Source: Mytilus galloprovincialis
Taxonomy: Eukaryota; Mollusca; Bivalvia; Mytilida; Mytilidae
DNA length: 64,000 nucleotides
Assembly (NCBI RefSeq): GCF_965363235.1
Contig: NC_134844.1
Coordinates: 21,372,646 to 21,436,645, forward strand
Direction: 5' to 3'
Below, one piece after another: positions 35,373 through 47,415 of the stretch; the first letter of the stretch is position 1, and every line of letters begins with the position of its first letter. Below the pieces are notes generated by a model. The model saw nothing but the letters and a program-made list of their open reading frames with translations. It was not told the origin of the DNA and ran no database searches. The position numbers were made by a program, and so were the translations under genes.

Positions 35373-35555
35373 ATGTCATATTGTTCAGTTCCGAGTACAG
35401 ACGATTGTCTTCCTGATATGAACGTCAGGCAAGTCACAATACGGTTTCTGGAGAAATACAAAGAACGGATAAAACGAGATACTCTGGTTAATCACATTTC
35501 AATCGCAGTAAAATATAGAAAAGTATTAGATTCCAGGGCATACCGTATTAATTAA
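35373..35555 (+). other. Orphan reading frame, possible degenerate exon
   Basis: Sixty codons starting MSYCSVPSTDDCLPDMN, then VTIRFLEKYKERIKRDTL and ending in TAA. Its composition is amphipathic and charged, unlike the surrounding AT repeats. A possible donor (gca|gtaaaa) occurs inside. The pattern is loosely like the start of a CARD or death-fold helix bundle, but this is weak. No partner exon is seen on either side. Confidence 0.25.
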
Positions 35556-36480
35556 AGCCTAATAGCTGTTTATGAAGATGATGTATAAAGTCCTTAGAAT
35601 GCCAAAGATCTTTATTCTGAGCGGCAAATCTCATTAAAAGATACAGATTTCTGAAGAAGCAAACTAATTGAAGAATAAGATTCTTTGATCTTAAAGATTA
35701 TTAAGAACTTCTGTAAAAAAGAACTGAAACCTTTGACAACAACCTAAGACTAACAAGATCTTAAAGAATAAGTGATAACGCTTGTTAATTTAGTCAGATC
35801 CATACACACAGGAAAAGTACTTACAACTTCAAATCAACATTGCGAATGTTAGAATTAATTAAACACTTTTGTTTCACAGTTGTTCAATGATTTTTTCTCT
35901 GTTATAGAACAAAAAAATTATTGATGCATAATTAAAAGCCATGGAACCGTTTATACAGACTGCCTAAATGAAATGCTTACATTTTCAACAATAAAACTAA
36001 TCGTAAAATCTATTTTACTTTATGGAATAAGAGAACGTTTGCAGGATTTATCGTTTTTCGATGGTGATTATTTCGCCTAATGTTTTATTAAAAGCTTGAT
36101 ACCTGAAATTTCCATATACAATGTAGGATTTATAAACAACTTTTTATAAATAATGGTAAGTACATATATTATTCACTGAACATTTTAAATCCTTTAAAGA
36201 TTACTTTGTATTCATCAAGTATAGTTATGTTTTTCTTTGTATATCTAATATGATCTAAATAAACAACCAACAGAGTGAACAACATACATGTATGACGCGA
36301 AGTGTCATTTTATCCCCGGAAAATAAGACCGCACAAATTACCCTTGTACTCGATGGAAAGTTTATGTCTATGTTTCTTCACAGAAGATTTCATATTTGAT
36401 GAAATCCATCAACAAAAGAGGGTAACTCTTTTAGTTTTCACTTATCTTTCTTCCGTCATAAAGTAGGTACAGAAAAAGTT
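35556..36480. other. No feature seen
   Basis: AT-rich DNA with no recognised repeat or exon. Confidence 0.4.
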
Positions 36481-36484
36481 TAGT

Positions 36485-36740
36485 ACCCAAATTACTTTGA
36501 AAGAGGAGCGAAAGATACCAAAGGAACAAACTCATAAATCGAAAATAAACTGACAACGTCATGGCTAAAAGACAAACATACAAATAAAAATGTATGTATA
36601 GAAGCAGCCAGCATATAAAACATATAGGGATACGGCTTAATGTTTCGATAATAAACTTGGTATAAAAAATCAAAAGGCTTTGATTTGTAGTTGCTGAGAA
36701 AATGGACAGATAATGCAACATACATGTTTGGAATTTTGGA
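36485..36740 (+). repeat. Repeat related to 42575-42865
   Basis: Shares 'GCGAAAGATACCAAAGGAAC' and 'AAAATAAACTGACAACGTCA' with the copy at 42580. The minus-strand frames across it are not genes. Confidence 0.5.
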
Positions 36741-37007
36741 TCCCCCAAAAACCTTAAGACTTTAATATTGTATGCTTGAATGTATGTCTTTATTTACATG
36801 GGTATCCAAATGTATATACAAGATGATTTTCTATTTTAACAGGTATACTGGTTCAGATGTAGCATAGCATATATGTACATCCTTGTATACCTATCTACAA
36901 TAATAGGTAAGTCACAGTTTTAAAAATAGCACAGGATATACCCATCTGTATACATATGTACAATAAGTAATAGTTCCAAATATGTTCCCAATTTACATGT
37001 TTCAAGT

Positions 37008-37310
37008 AAAATCACAAAAATACTGAACTCCAAGGTAAATTTCAAAACGGAAAGTCCCTATAATCAAGTGGCAAAATCGAAAGCTCAAACACCCCAAACC
37101 AATGGACAAAAACTGTCATATTTCTAACTTGGTACAGGCATTTTCTTAAGTAGAAAACAGTGGATTAAACCTGGTTTCATATAGCTAGCTAAACCTCTAA
37201 CTTAACAGTGGTATACAACTCCATTATTTTGACAACTATGTGTGAAGCAAAAACCCAGACATAATAGGTAAAAATGTAAAAGATAGAGAAACAGCAGTCA
37301 ACATTGTGTT
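37008..37310 (+). repeat. Mussel interspersed repeat family C
   Basis: Same blocks as 15205 and 20668 ('AAATCACAAAAATACTGAAC', 'AACTTGGTACAGGCATTTTC'). A (TA)n run follows at 37383-37410. 37430-37680 has an open minus frame without recognised domain. Confidence 0.65.
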
Positions 37311-37382
37311 ATTATCTTAATAATATAAAATCAACCAAGTATGTAAACAATTTAAACATTGGTACAATATCACAATGACGGG

Positions 37383-37413
<31 letters not shown>

Positions 37414-38289
37414 CTCATATGACTCAAAGAAACACATCACATAATACCGGAGTGCTCTCTGCTGGTTTCGGTCTTTATGCTGTTTTGAACCATCTGTTAA
37501 ATCCCTACCCCCTATATTGAAGTCAAGAGAGTTAAACTTTGTATCAGACAAAGAGTAAATGAATGTCAGATTTTGTCTGTAGATGATAAATCTGTCAAGG
37601 AGACGACTTCTAATCAATTTTCTTCGAGTATTTAAGGTAGTAAAGAAATACGTTTTCACAACAACATAATTTCCCATGAGAGGTCAGAAAATTGAATTAA
37701 TTTTCTCGATTGTTAGAAATCATTACATTTTATTATTTCTGATCACAATAAGATTTCGTATACATTGACTTGATAAAGTGTTGAAATAATGTGTTACTGT
37801 AATTAGTATCGATTAGGTATCAACTTTTGAAGCTGTAATTTGATATCAGTCAAATTTCATATGCTTCAGCTAAATAAATTCTTGAATAAACCAATTAAAA
37901 AACTAAAAATACAATAAAAAGGTCATTTCAGTACTTTAGTACTAAACTATATGTTAAGTTAGAAAGTGAATATTATTTTTTTTGTTATATGTACACGAAC
38001 TCGCTAATTCTCGAATTTAATTCAGAAGAAAGGGTCATCATTCTGTAACATATACTTTAGACCCCTCCTGGTTTATGAGTGAGAGGAAATATATGCCTAG
38101 GTAGGGACAATGTCGTTGTTTATGAGTCTGCTATACATCTGATCTGAGGATTTGCGACACTTGAACTATTGTCATCATAGACTTACAACAATCACTTTTC
38201 CTTTGTTGCATCCGGCAATTTTTATTGTGATGTCAAAATGTTACGGGAACCTGTGTGATGTTCAGTGTATTGGCGGGCAAATAGGGATA

Positions 38290-38430
38290 ATGTGTATGTT
38301 TAGCTGTTCGGCTGAGCCAAAGCTCCGTGTTGAAGACCGTACTTTTGACCTTTAACTGTTGACTTTTACAAATTTTGATTTGGAAGAAAAGTTGTCTCAT
38401 TGGCACTCATACCACATCTTCTTATCTATT
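38290..38430 (-). repeat. SINE-like repeat, minus copy
   Basis: 'CAAAGCTCCGTGTTGAAG' to 'TTGTCTCATTGGCACTCATA', the reverse of the family seen at 45355. Confidence 0.6.
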
Positions 38431-38732
38431 TAGAAACAGACAACAACTAGTACAGTAGCGCACGGCTTAATGTTTATATTAAACTTGGTATAATAAATCA
38501 AGAAGATTTTCATGAAAGCTCCCGCTCTGATATGCCGCTTATAATTGGAGTAATTTAAGAATTTTTATTAGATTTCAAGAAGCGATGATTTGTAGTTACT
38601 GAGAAAATGCATTTAACTGTTTCAGCCGATTTTTCTTTCCCTGACCTGTACAATTTGTTTATGGTTTTAGAATCAACCAGTGGTTCAGTGGTTCTGTTTC
38701 AGTTTACATTGGTCAAAATATAATTTTGACGT

Positions 38733-39330
38733 TAAGGTAGATCATAAGTATATATTTTTTGAGACAGAATTTTCTTATAATTTGCCAAAATGAAGATTTT
38801 TCTATGCTTTTTTCAAAAATGCAATAAAAAGTATAGGTCACCGTGCTATTTTTCAAGCTATGAGTGGTTGAAAATTGACTAAGTTTGGTTAGTTTGTTCA
38901 TGAAAAAACACATAAGGGTGCATAAAAAAAATTCTATGAGATAGAATTTTGAAATAAATTGTGAGAAGATAGGTTTCATAATATGTTTTAAGAAAATAAA
39001 AAGAAAACATAGTGTCACCGACCTTGTTTTCTTGCTACAAGTAAAAAAAAAAAAATTCCCTATTAGCCCAGTATAAATTTTGTACTGAAAGAGTTATCTT
39101 CCCTTAAAAGGCTCATTTGAAAACAATGATTTTAAAAACCAAAATATTTGATATTTGTTAAAATGTTTTAAATAAAACAATAAATTAACAAGTTTTCTTT
39201 ATATAAATAAACAGTCTAACCATTAAATTGCAAATCTGTCTCCAAATTTGCAGATTTAGTCATATAACTAGACCGATTTTGTACTGTGATTGTACAATCC
39301 AAGATGGCGGTATACCATAAATCTACCTTA
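38733..39330. mobile_element. Possible TTAA-flanked inverted-repeat element
   Basis: Left TTAAGGTAGATCATAAGTATA and right (inverted) TTAAGGTAGATTTATGGTATA match over about 20 bases with a few differences. TTAA lies at each outer end, as in piggyBac-type insertions. The interior is A/T rich and non-coding. Only the short end match supports it. Confidence 0.4.
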
Positions 39331-40290
39331 AACTAACTTGCTCTTTTCTTGTTTTGCTGTTGTGACTTCACGAAAAAGGCCAGGGATAATGTCACATAGA
39401 AAGAACGCATCTTTAGGCAAGTCATTGATAAAGAAAGATAAAACGTGCACGCCGTTTGTCTAATTAAACAATGTTTTATTTCTAGAAACATATTCCATCA
39501 CCAAATATCGTATAATACGATCTTCTGCTCTCGACTTTTGAAAATCTGAATATCTCGCCAAGCCTCGCGATAAAATTAAAAATTAAGCTGACTAGAGGCT
39601 GCATGCTTTTTAACCGGTTCTGATTAGTTTGAGAATTTTTTTTTTTTTGAACTCCGTTAATAAATTTATCTCTTGTGAATGATCTAACCATTATACATTC
39701 GAAACATTGCATGCACTCATTCATTCCATTTAAATTAATCATTAGATAAATATTTACTACCACTCAGTGATACGTTGACTTCAATATTTATTCAATCTCT
39801 CCATAGTTTAATATTCAATTTGTTTAAGTTTGAAAATTGAAATGTATCAATTGCAAAATTATCATGATCAACGGGGGAGTTTATTGGCAAACAGAAAAAA
39901 TATATATACAGTGAGCGTCGACGTCACTGATCTATATAAAATGTGACATGATATATTTAGTTTGACAATACAAAGTGCGTCATTTAAAAAAATAACATCT
40001 ATGTGGAAAATGTTTTGTAGATTTTTTACAGAAATAAACATTTGTCAAACAGTCAAGTTTCCCAATATAAAGCTTCGTATCAAATATAAATAAAACAAGT
40101 TTAATTTGAAAATGTATCTGGTGACTTGAAAAAAAAGCGTCGAACATTTCTTGTACATGTTGTACCAAGTAGGTCATATAACCTGTTTAAAATGTACGGA
40201 TATTAATATTCGGCGCAAAGGAAGTAGATAAGTGGCCACTTGTATTGACGCTATGCACAAAGTGAACTTGCCAGTCTACCTATCTTGACA
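39331..40290. other. No feature seen
   Basis: AT-rich intergenic DNA. The minus frames at 39482-39763 and 39980-40177 have no domain or splice support. Confidence 0.4.
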
Positions 40291-40450
40291 GTGGCGGATG
40301 CAGGAATTTTCGAAAGGGGGGGTGCTAGCCCAGGGCAAAGGGGGGGGTGCAGGGGGGGTGCAAACATATGTCCCGATTCAAATGCATTGATCGGCCAAAA
40401 TAAAGGGGGGGTGCGGACCCCCGGAACCCCCCCTCTGGATCCGCCACTGC
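40291..40450. mobile_element. MITE with CAGTGGCGGATCCAG-type ends
   Basis: Left CAGTGGCGGATGCAGG and right CTGGATCCGCCACTG are inverted. 'CTTGA' borders both ends (possible 5-bp duplication). The interior has G-runs mirrored by C-runs. This end sequence is familiar from many animal genomes. Overlapping frames on both strands are artefacts of the inverted structure. Confidence 0.75.
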
Positions 40451-40464
40451 TTGAGGAGACACAA

Positions 40465-40695
40465 TTTTTCAAGAAAATATCTACCGTGGAAACGAATATG
40501 GTGGTCCTCTTTTTTTCAAATATCGACAAAGGCATGTGGGTAGTTAAATAGGCGTCTCAATTTTCTACACACAAATTGTAGCACATAGACAATTTCTCAA
40601 AAAAAATATCTACCGTGGAAACTATTATGTTGATCCTATTTTTTTTCTTCAAATATTGATAAAGGCATGTGGGTAGTTAAATACGCGTCTCAAGT
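40465..40695 (+). repeat. Two-copy tandem repeat, 129-bp period
   Basis: 'ATATCTACCGTGGAAAC' through 'AAAGGCATGTGGGTAGTTAA' occurs at 40479 and again 129 bp later, with some divergence. The MITE lies just left of the first copy. Confidence 0.8.
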
Positions 40696-42204
40696 TTCTC
40701 CGTCGTTAGTCTCCCCTTTTAGACCTGTTCATTTTATTTTGATTATATTTTTTGTGATAAGCGGGAGAACTTATCGAGGGAGTACATTAGAAATGAAAAA
40801 AATAGATGCGAATGATTTGTTTAATCAAAGTACTGAAGTACTGATCATCGGATGACCCCAAGTTCTTGTGGATGGTCAAAAGCACTTGCTTCAGAAAAAA
40901 AATCACGTATCTCTTTACCTGAAACGGAGGTTAATGTACAGAGATATATTTTTTCTGAGACAAGTTCGTACGTGGATGATGAATAAATGACATGAAATGC
41001 AACTTCACCGCAAAAACAATTATATTGTAGTGATACAAATCAGTATACACTGATTTGCTGTTATATATTATATCAAAATAACAGTTACATGTACATGTAT
41101 ACATGTATATGATTTCCATTTGTATATCATTTTTTTTCTACTATTCTAATAATAGTGCTAAGCAAGTGCATGGTGGACACTTTTCTGTAAAAAATCGATT
41201 TTTCTAAAAATTGGATATGAGTAGGCATTCATATTTTCCCGCAAAAAACAATTACAGAGTTACCGGTCCTTATCGATATTGTCTCAAAACGTTCTTTTAG
41301 ATATTCTTCCGCATGCTTTAACACAATTTTTCGGTACGTGTGCATTGATATTACCAATGATTTTTTACTTAAATTAACTACCAAACATTTCCATATCATT
41401 AATTTATGTTGTAAACAAAAATATTTTTATCAGTATAGTATTCATTGAAGAGATGTACTTATATCAAACGATAAGTAATGTCATTTTGCACTCGTTTATG
41501 TGCGCTTATATATTATGTTTATAGATCGGTTACAAACCAAAAACTAATTTAAATAATGGAAATCTAGGCGATAGCAATAAAACGAAATGACCCCGAGGTC
41601 ATCGCGATGTTATAAAAACACCACTAGGGAACTGTAAGGGTAGATGTGCATTTGCAGATATATTGTAATGCAAGTGCATGCAGAGTTGAAATTTTCATTT
41701 ACAATAATGTTTTGCCAGTACATACAATTAAACAATAAAACGTTTAGATTATTAGATTATTTCAAGTCTGCAAACGTAGTTCGTTTGTTCGCGTTTAGTC
41801 CCCAGCGATCTTTACTATATCATGGAAGTCTGGTTTAACTAGTTGTTGGATTCGGGAGTTAATAATTCACTGCCATAATTTAAACCTATATACTTCTCAT
41901 CTTCGTATTATTTTTTGTTAAATTATTGCATAAGTAAATATAAAAGCGGATGTCATTTCAACTTTGACGTCCAGTCATTCATATTGTAAAAGAACTTGCA
42001 TGTACCAATGGATTAATATAATGATAAAGTTCGAAAGACGTATGCAAATCTTTTACTGTATAATAGTACAAGGCATTCCTATGGAGATGTTAACATTGGA
42101 ATATAATACCATTCAGGAGCACCTCATATCATCCCTGCTTTGTTTAGTTTGTATTGAATGTCGAATAACATGTTATTTGAAACATATTCTTTTATTTATT
42201 TTAG
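40696..42204. other. Upstream region of gene C; first exon not located
   Basis: Should hold the promoter and signal-peptide exon of gene C unless these lie further left. An open frame (41964 to the exon at 42205) runs through the acceptor but does not look like a clean signal peptide. No convincing ATG-hydrophobic-GT exon was found. Confidence 0.35.
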
Positions 42205-42376
42205 AGTGCAAATTTAACTGTTCCATATCACCCTACCTCCGAGATCGTTGGTATTTAGTCAATCAACCAAGAACAATACTTAGGGTCAGAAGGAAAAGTG
42301 TGGTGTTCAAAGAACCTGGCAAAGAAACGTTGAGATATAAGTGTGCTGAGAGCAAAGGAAATACTTTTCTTCTAAG
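42205..42376 (+). CDS. Gene C exon (module 1, part 1)
   Basis: 172 bp, acceptor tttattttag, donor ag|gtaata, phase 1 to 2. Cysteines in CKFNC and YKC. Length is close to the matching exon at 47063 (166 bp). Confidence 0.68.
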
Positions 42377-45300
42377 GTAATACCATTATATGATTTATTC
42401 CATTTTAATTTGTTTTAAATGTGACAGTACAAATTGAAGAAACAACCCAACAACACACAATGAAAAAAAAATGTGATATGAAGGTCAACATATAGCATGA
42501 ACAGTGGTTAATACAATATGTGAAGCTCTTAATTGACCATAGTCGATACAAATAGATATAACAGAGCCTACCAAAGATGTGACATCAAAAGAGGGACGAA
42601 AGATACCAAAGGGACAGTCAAACTAAAAAATATAAAACAAACTGACAACGCCATGGCTAAAAATGAAAAGGACAAACAAACAACAGCACACACGACACAA
42701 CATAGAAAACTAAAGAATAAACAACACGAACCCCACCAAAAAACTAGGGGTGATCTCAGGTGCTCCGGAAGGGTAAGCAGATCCTGCTCCATATGTGGCA
42801 ATCGTCGTGTTGCTTATGTGATAAAAAATCCGGTAAATAGTCAAATTCGGTAGGTCACATTCATGAAAGGGAAGGGGATTGTAGTTACGACGTAAGGAAC
42901 ATATCAGATATCATTTGTGAAACGGTTATTCCATAACGGTCAACCAACTCGTGATGGCGTCCGTAAAATTTACGAAGGGATGATTTCAACTTCACCATTT
43001 GGAACTCTTGGTTTAATAGCTTCCTTGTGAGCAGCAACCCTCTATCAAGAAAATCATGATAGGAAATGCAAGCACGGGAATATCGCAACACACCATTCCA
43101 TTTAGGACAAAGGCAACTATATTATACTGATTTGGAACATGTGCATTAACATGTGGCGAAGAATGTTCTCGTTCTCATCGTTAAAGGTCGTACGGTAAAA
43201 TGTAGTCATACCTTGGTCAAAGATGAATAAATGTATCATTTGCAATCATACTATACATCTCAGTATTTTCAGTAAAACTTAATGAAAACATACAAGTTCA
43301 AATGTTGTATATGTATTTTCAAATCAACGTATTGTTGATATTTATACATGCTGTAGCTGTCATAAGTTTTGAGAAGATACTTTGCAATGATTATAACATT
43401 TCCCATTGTGTTTCCTGTTCAAATAATTAATTCCTAACATCTGGATAAGTTTGATTTTATTAAAATTACATGTAATTATTTCGTGCAGACTTAAAACGCA
43501 TTGGATGATAGGAGATTCACTTCGTAATTAATTTACAGGCAACTAGTTAGCACTTGAAATTCTTCTTTGTCAAGTAGTTTCTACCTTAAGTTTGTTATAA
43601 TCACTTATATATTAGAAAACCAATACTGTTTTAAATAGAAAACCTTTTAACATGCTTGAGAACATTACTTTTGAATACTCCTAAATCTAGTTGAGCACAT
43701 CATTAACGTAAACGGTATGAACTTTCAATTGCTACGATATTACCACGATTTCTGCATGACCACGAGTTTCTTCCTTTAGTCTGGTGCTTCATGTTTTGTT
43801 AATCTGCCAGTAATGCTATGCTATAATCGTAAAGAAAAGAGTTTCAAATGAAACCATTTTTTTCTCATTTTAAATCTAAAATGTAAAGAAAGAACTTTTC
43901 TTCAGTCGGAGTTAAATTTCTATGTAAATATGGGACATAATTCTGAGTGTAAATCAAAATTTCACAATTCGTGAATTAATTGATTTGTTTTTTGTGCAAA
44001 TAAAACTTATGATGATAATGTTAATATAACAATACTACAGCGATGCATAAACCGACCCAAACCGACAAACTTGGAACAAAAACAATTACAAATTAAGGAA
44101 TTACAAATTTCGCTGCATTTGCGAGGCTGTTTTTTGAAAAATGATTCAGCCAAAGATTGTATATTGCAATGCATAATACATAATGTTGCTGAAGTTTATT
44201 AATGATTTAGTAAGAGTTTTACAGTATAATAGTTACTGGAAGGATTTTCTATGATATTAATATGCAAGAATGTTTTTTATTTGAGAGCTTCATATACACT
44301 ATGTCCTCACATATCTATACGAATTTCTATACATTAACATATTTTCTTTTTAATTTCAGAATTCGAGACTATAGGCCTGGTTATCATGGTTACTTATGTA
44401 TCGGATTTGCTTACATCGCATATCATGCGCGTGCAGAATACAGCCTCGTTCGGCTAAATGGCAAGTCGTAATTCTAAAATTTCTGCTGTTTATGGTCTTT
44501 TATATATATATATATGTTACACAGAAAGCCAAATATTAATCATTCATTGATCATTACATTATCGAAAGGGGAGTAAACGAACAGAAAAAAAAGACATATA
44601 AAACACCAGAAATTGTATATTGATTAAATCAAAATTTAATTTGACATGTAAGTTTTCAATAAATCCATCCAGTTCCTTAGATCAAAGAATTCCAATGATA
44701 TGCACAGTTATATGTTTATCAGAACATAAATCATGGCTGGCACAATTTGTTGATCAGGAATATAGATAGACGGAATTAAAAAATAGCTATTTTCAATTAT
44801 AAATCTGCATATTGAATTCTGTTAACAATGAATAAGAAAACAGAGTAACAAGAAATGATATGAAACAGTAAATAACAGGTACTCTGGAAAATTTTGCAAT
44901 TTATTAGTTACAAATATGACACAATCGTCAAATTTACAAAAACAAAAAAAGATGTCCAGTGTTCTGTCACTGTCTTTAAAGGAAACAGACTGAGAATCGG
45001 CAACGAGGATAAAATCATAGTTCATTTAAAGCAGGAAAACCGTAGAAAATATCGTAATATAAGGACTACGAAATAAATTACCACAGGACATTAACTAAGG
45101 AACAGTTACCATAGAGTAGATAGTATCATACAGTTTAAAGTACAACCAACCAGGAGTTATTTGGTGAAGTTATTTGTAGAGAAGTCTGTCTATGAGTCCG
45201 AAATATTATTTATAGACATTGAATGAAATATAGGATTTTAACATGATCGATATAAAATTTGGCTATTTTGATTCCATTAAAAAACTAGCAAACCAGCCTC

Positions 45301-47374
45301 TGTGAATATAACACACAGAATGTCGGAAAACAGCAAAGCAAAATCCTGCAATTAGATATAGGAAGATGTGGTATGAGTGCCCATGAGACAACTCTCCATC
45401 CAAGTAACAATTTATAAAAGTAAACCATTATAGGTCAAGGTACGGCCTTCAACACGGAGCTTTGGCTAACACCGAACAGCAAGCTATGAAGGGCCCCAAA
45501 AATTACTTGTGTAAAACCATTCAAACGGGAAAAACAATGGTCTAATTTATATGAAAATGAAAAAAGAGAAACACTTATGAACAACATAAACAGGCAACAA
45601 CCACTGAACATCAGACTCCTTACTTAGGACAAATGCAAACAATTGCAACGGAATTAAACGTTTTAATGGTACCAAACCTTCTCACTTTTCTGAAACAATA
45701 GTATACGTCACAAAATAGAAAGACACACTATAAAATATCAAAAACATGAATTGTTCGAGTTTATAATTTATGATTGGTTATTTCTATCTTTTAAACAGAT
45801 CCGTCTATTGGTCACAGCTTGATGGGTCCATTATTGTACAGAGGAGATTTTGGTCCCATGTCATTAAACGATGTGTGTCTTGGATCATCAGTGCCTGTCT
45901 ATTCATATCTCCAAAGAACGAGTAAGTCAGTATGTGTCGGCTAGAATGCAATAACAAAAGTATATATGCAATGTATACAAAACTCTTGCTTACAATATGC
46001 TTCTTCGCGCTTGTATCAATCTAATTAAAAACCGATCTCTCATCGCTCCTGTTTCTGATATGTCGCGTGGGAGATCTAACGAAACCGGCTTTGAGGTCAC
46101 ATGTGAGTGAACTAAAAGTCATGAATTTATAAAGATATGCAAATGAGTTGACGACCTATTAATAAGCCAATCAAAAAAGTTTATGAATTATTATGACTGA
46201 CGATTTCGTCGTAAATAAAATGAGTTACATCCCTTTGCCTTACGTTAAACTTCCAAGATCGTGGAAGACTCAATTTCATTGGTCAAAAAAGACACACCTA
46301 CGAGGTCACTCACATGTGACCTCAAAGCGGGTTTCGTTAGATCTCCCACGCGACATATCAGAAACAGGAGCGATGAGAGATCGGTTTTTAATTAGATTGC
46401 GCTTGTATGAAGATATGTTGTTTTTTTTTTTAAACTGTCTGGTTCTAGATCTAGAGCTTGTCACATTTCAGAACAAACAAACAATAAATTATTGTAACAG
46501 ATACATGCATAAGTGTCAAAAGAGGTATTTTTTTCTGTATTATGATTGCATGAATGTATTCCTAGCATATGATACAAATGAGGACAATTCGGCAAATTTG
46601 AAATAGTGCATTTTAAGGATAAGCAATTATTTTTGCCCTTTTGACACAGTGTCGACCTGTTGACACCAGCATTAAATACCTTCCATGAAAACGATGAACA
46701 AAGGACACGAAAATTACTATCACAAACCATTCATATCTATGCATGGTCATTTGTTACTCCCGTATTCGATAAATGTCAAATGTCATGATGATGAGTAAAA
46801 TACTCAAAATGATGATTTCAGTTGTTGAAGACTGCGATAAAAGTCTGCACTCCGTTTAAAATGAACATCTTTGATGTGTTTTTAGATAACGAATAAAAAG
46901 TAAATGGGGTATACATTAATGAAACTACAAAGGACGATTTCATCGATTTTCTGTTTCCAATATTCAACGATATACAAATTTTAACACGTTATAACAAGCT
47001 CAAAATCGCCACCTAGTCTAGATTCATTTGCATAAAAACACTTTGTTTTTTCTTTTGCTTAGGTCCTGGATGTAAGTTTCCGAAGGTACTTCGTCATTCC
47101 TGGAGTACCTCTATAAAGATTGCATGGAGAGTGTCCTTTACAAAATCTGATTTCACTCTGACATTAATGAATGGGACAGATGTTTTATTCAGATGTGAAA
47201 AAAGAGATAAACATATTTTTCAACTGCGGTAAGTATGAACATTAGGAATTATTACAAATATTTTTTGATACCATTTCCTAATCACGAGTACATGCATGAC
47301 TTTACAAAGTTTAATTATAGTACTAGAACACACCCGCGAAATCGTGGGCATATACAGCTTGAGAACTGTGTTGG

Positions 47375-47415
<41 letters not shown>

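Noticed and set aside
36431-36748. Hydrophobic minus frames that look like membrane segments
   Set aside because: They are the reverse of the repeat also found at 42575-42801, where the same pseudo-hydrophobic reading appears.
40251-40551. Gly/Pro-rich frames on both strands
   Set aside because: They read through the G- and C-runs of the GGCGGATCCAG MITE.
41964-42204. Open frame in front of gene C as its first exon
   Set aside because: Runs straight through the polypyrimidine tract and acceptor, with charged and Cys-rich pieces unlike a signal peptide; the first exon is left unassigned.
46193-46606. 137-codon plus-strand frame
   Set aside because: Begins within the right arm of the foldback MITE and runs out into intron; no domain.
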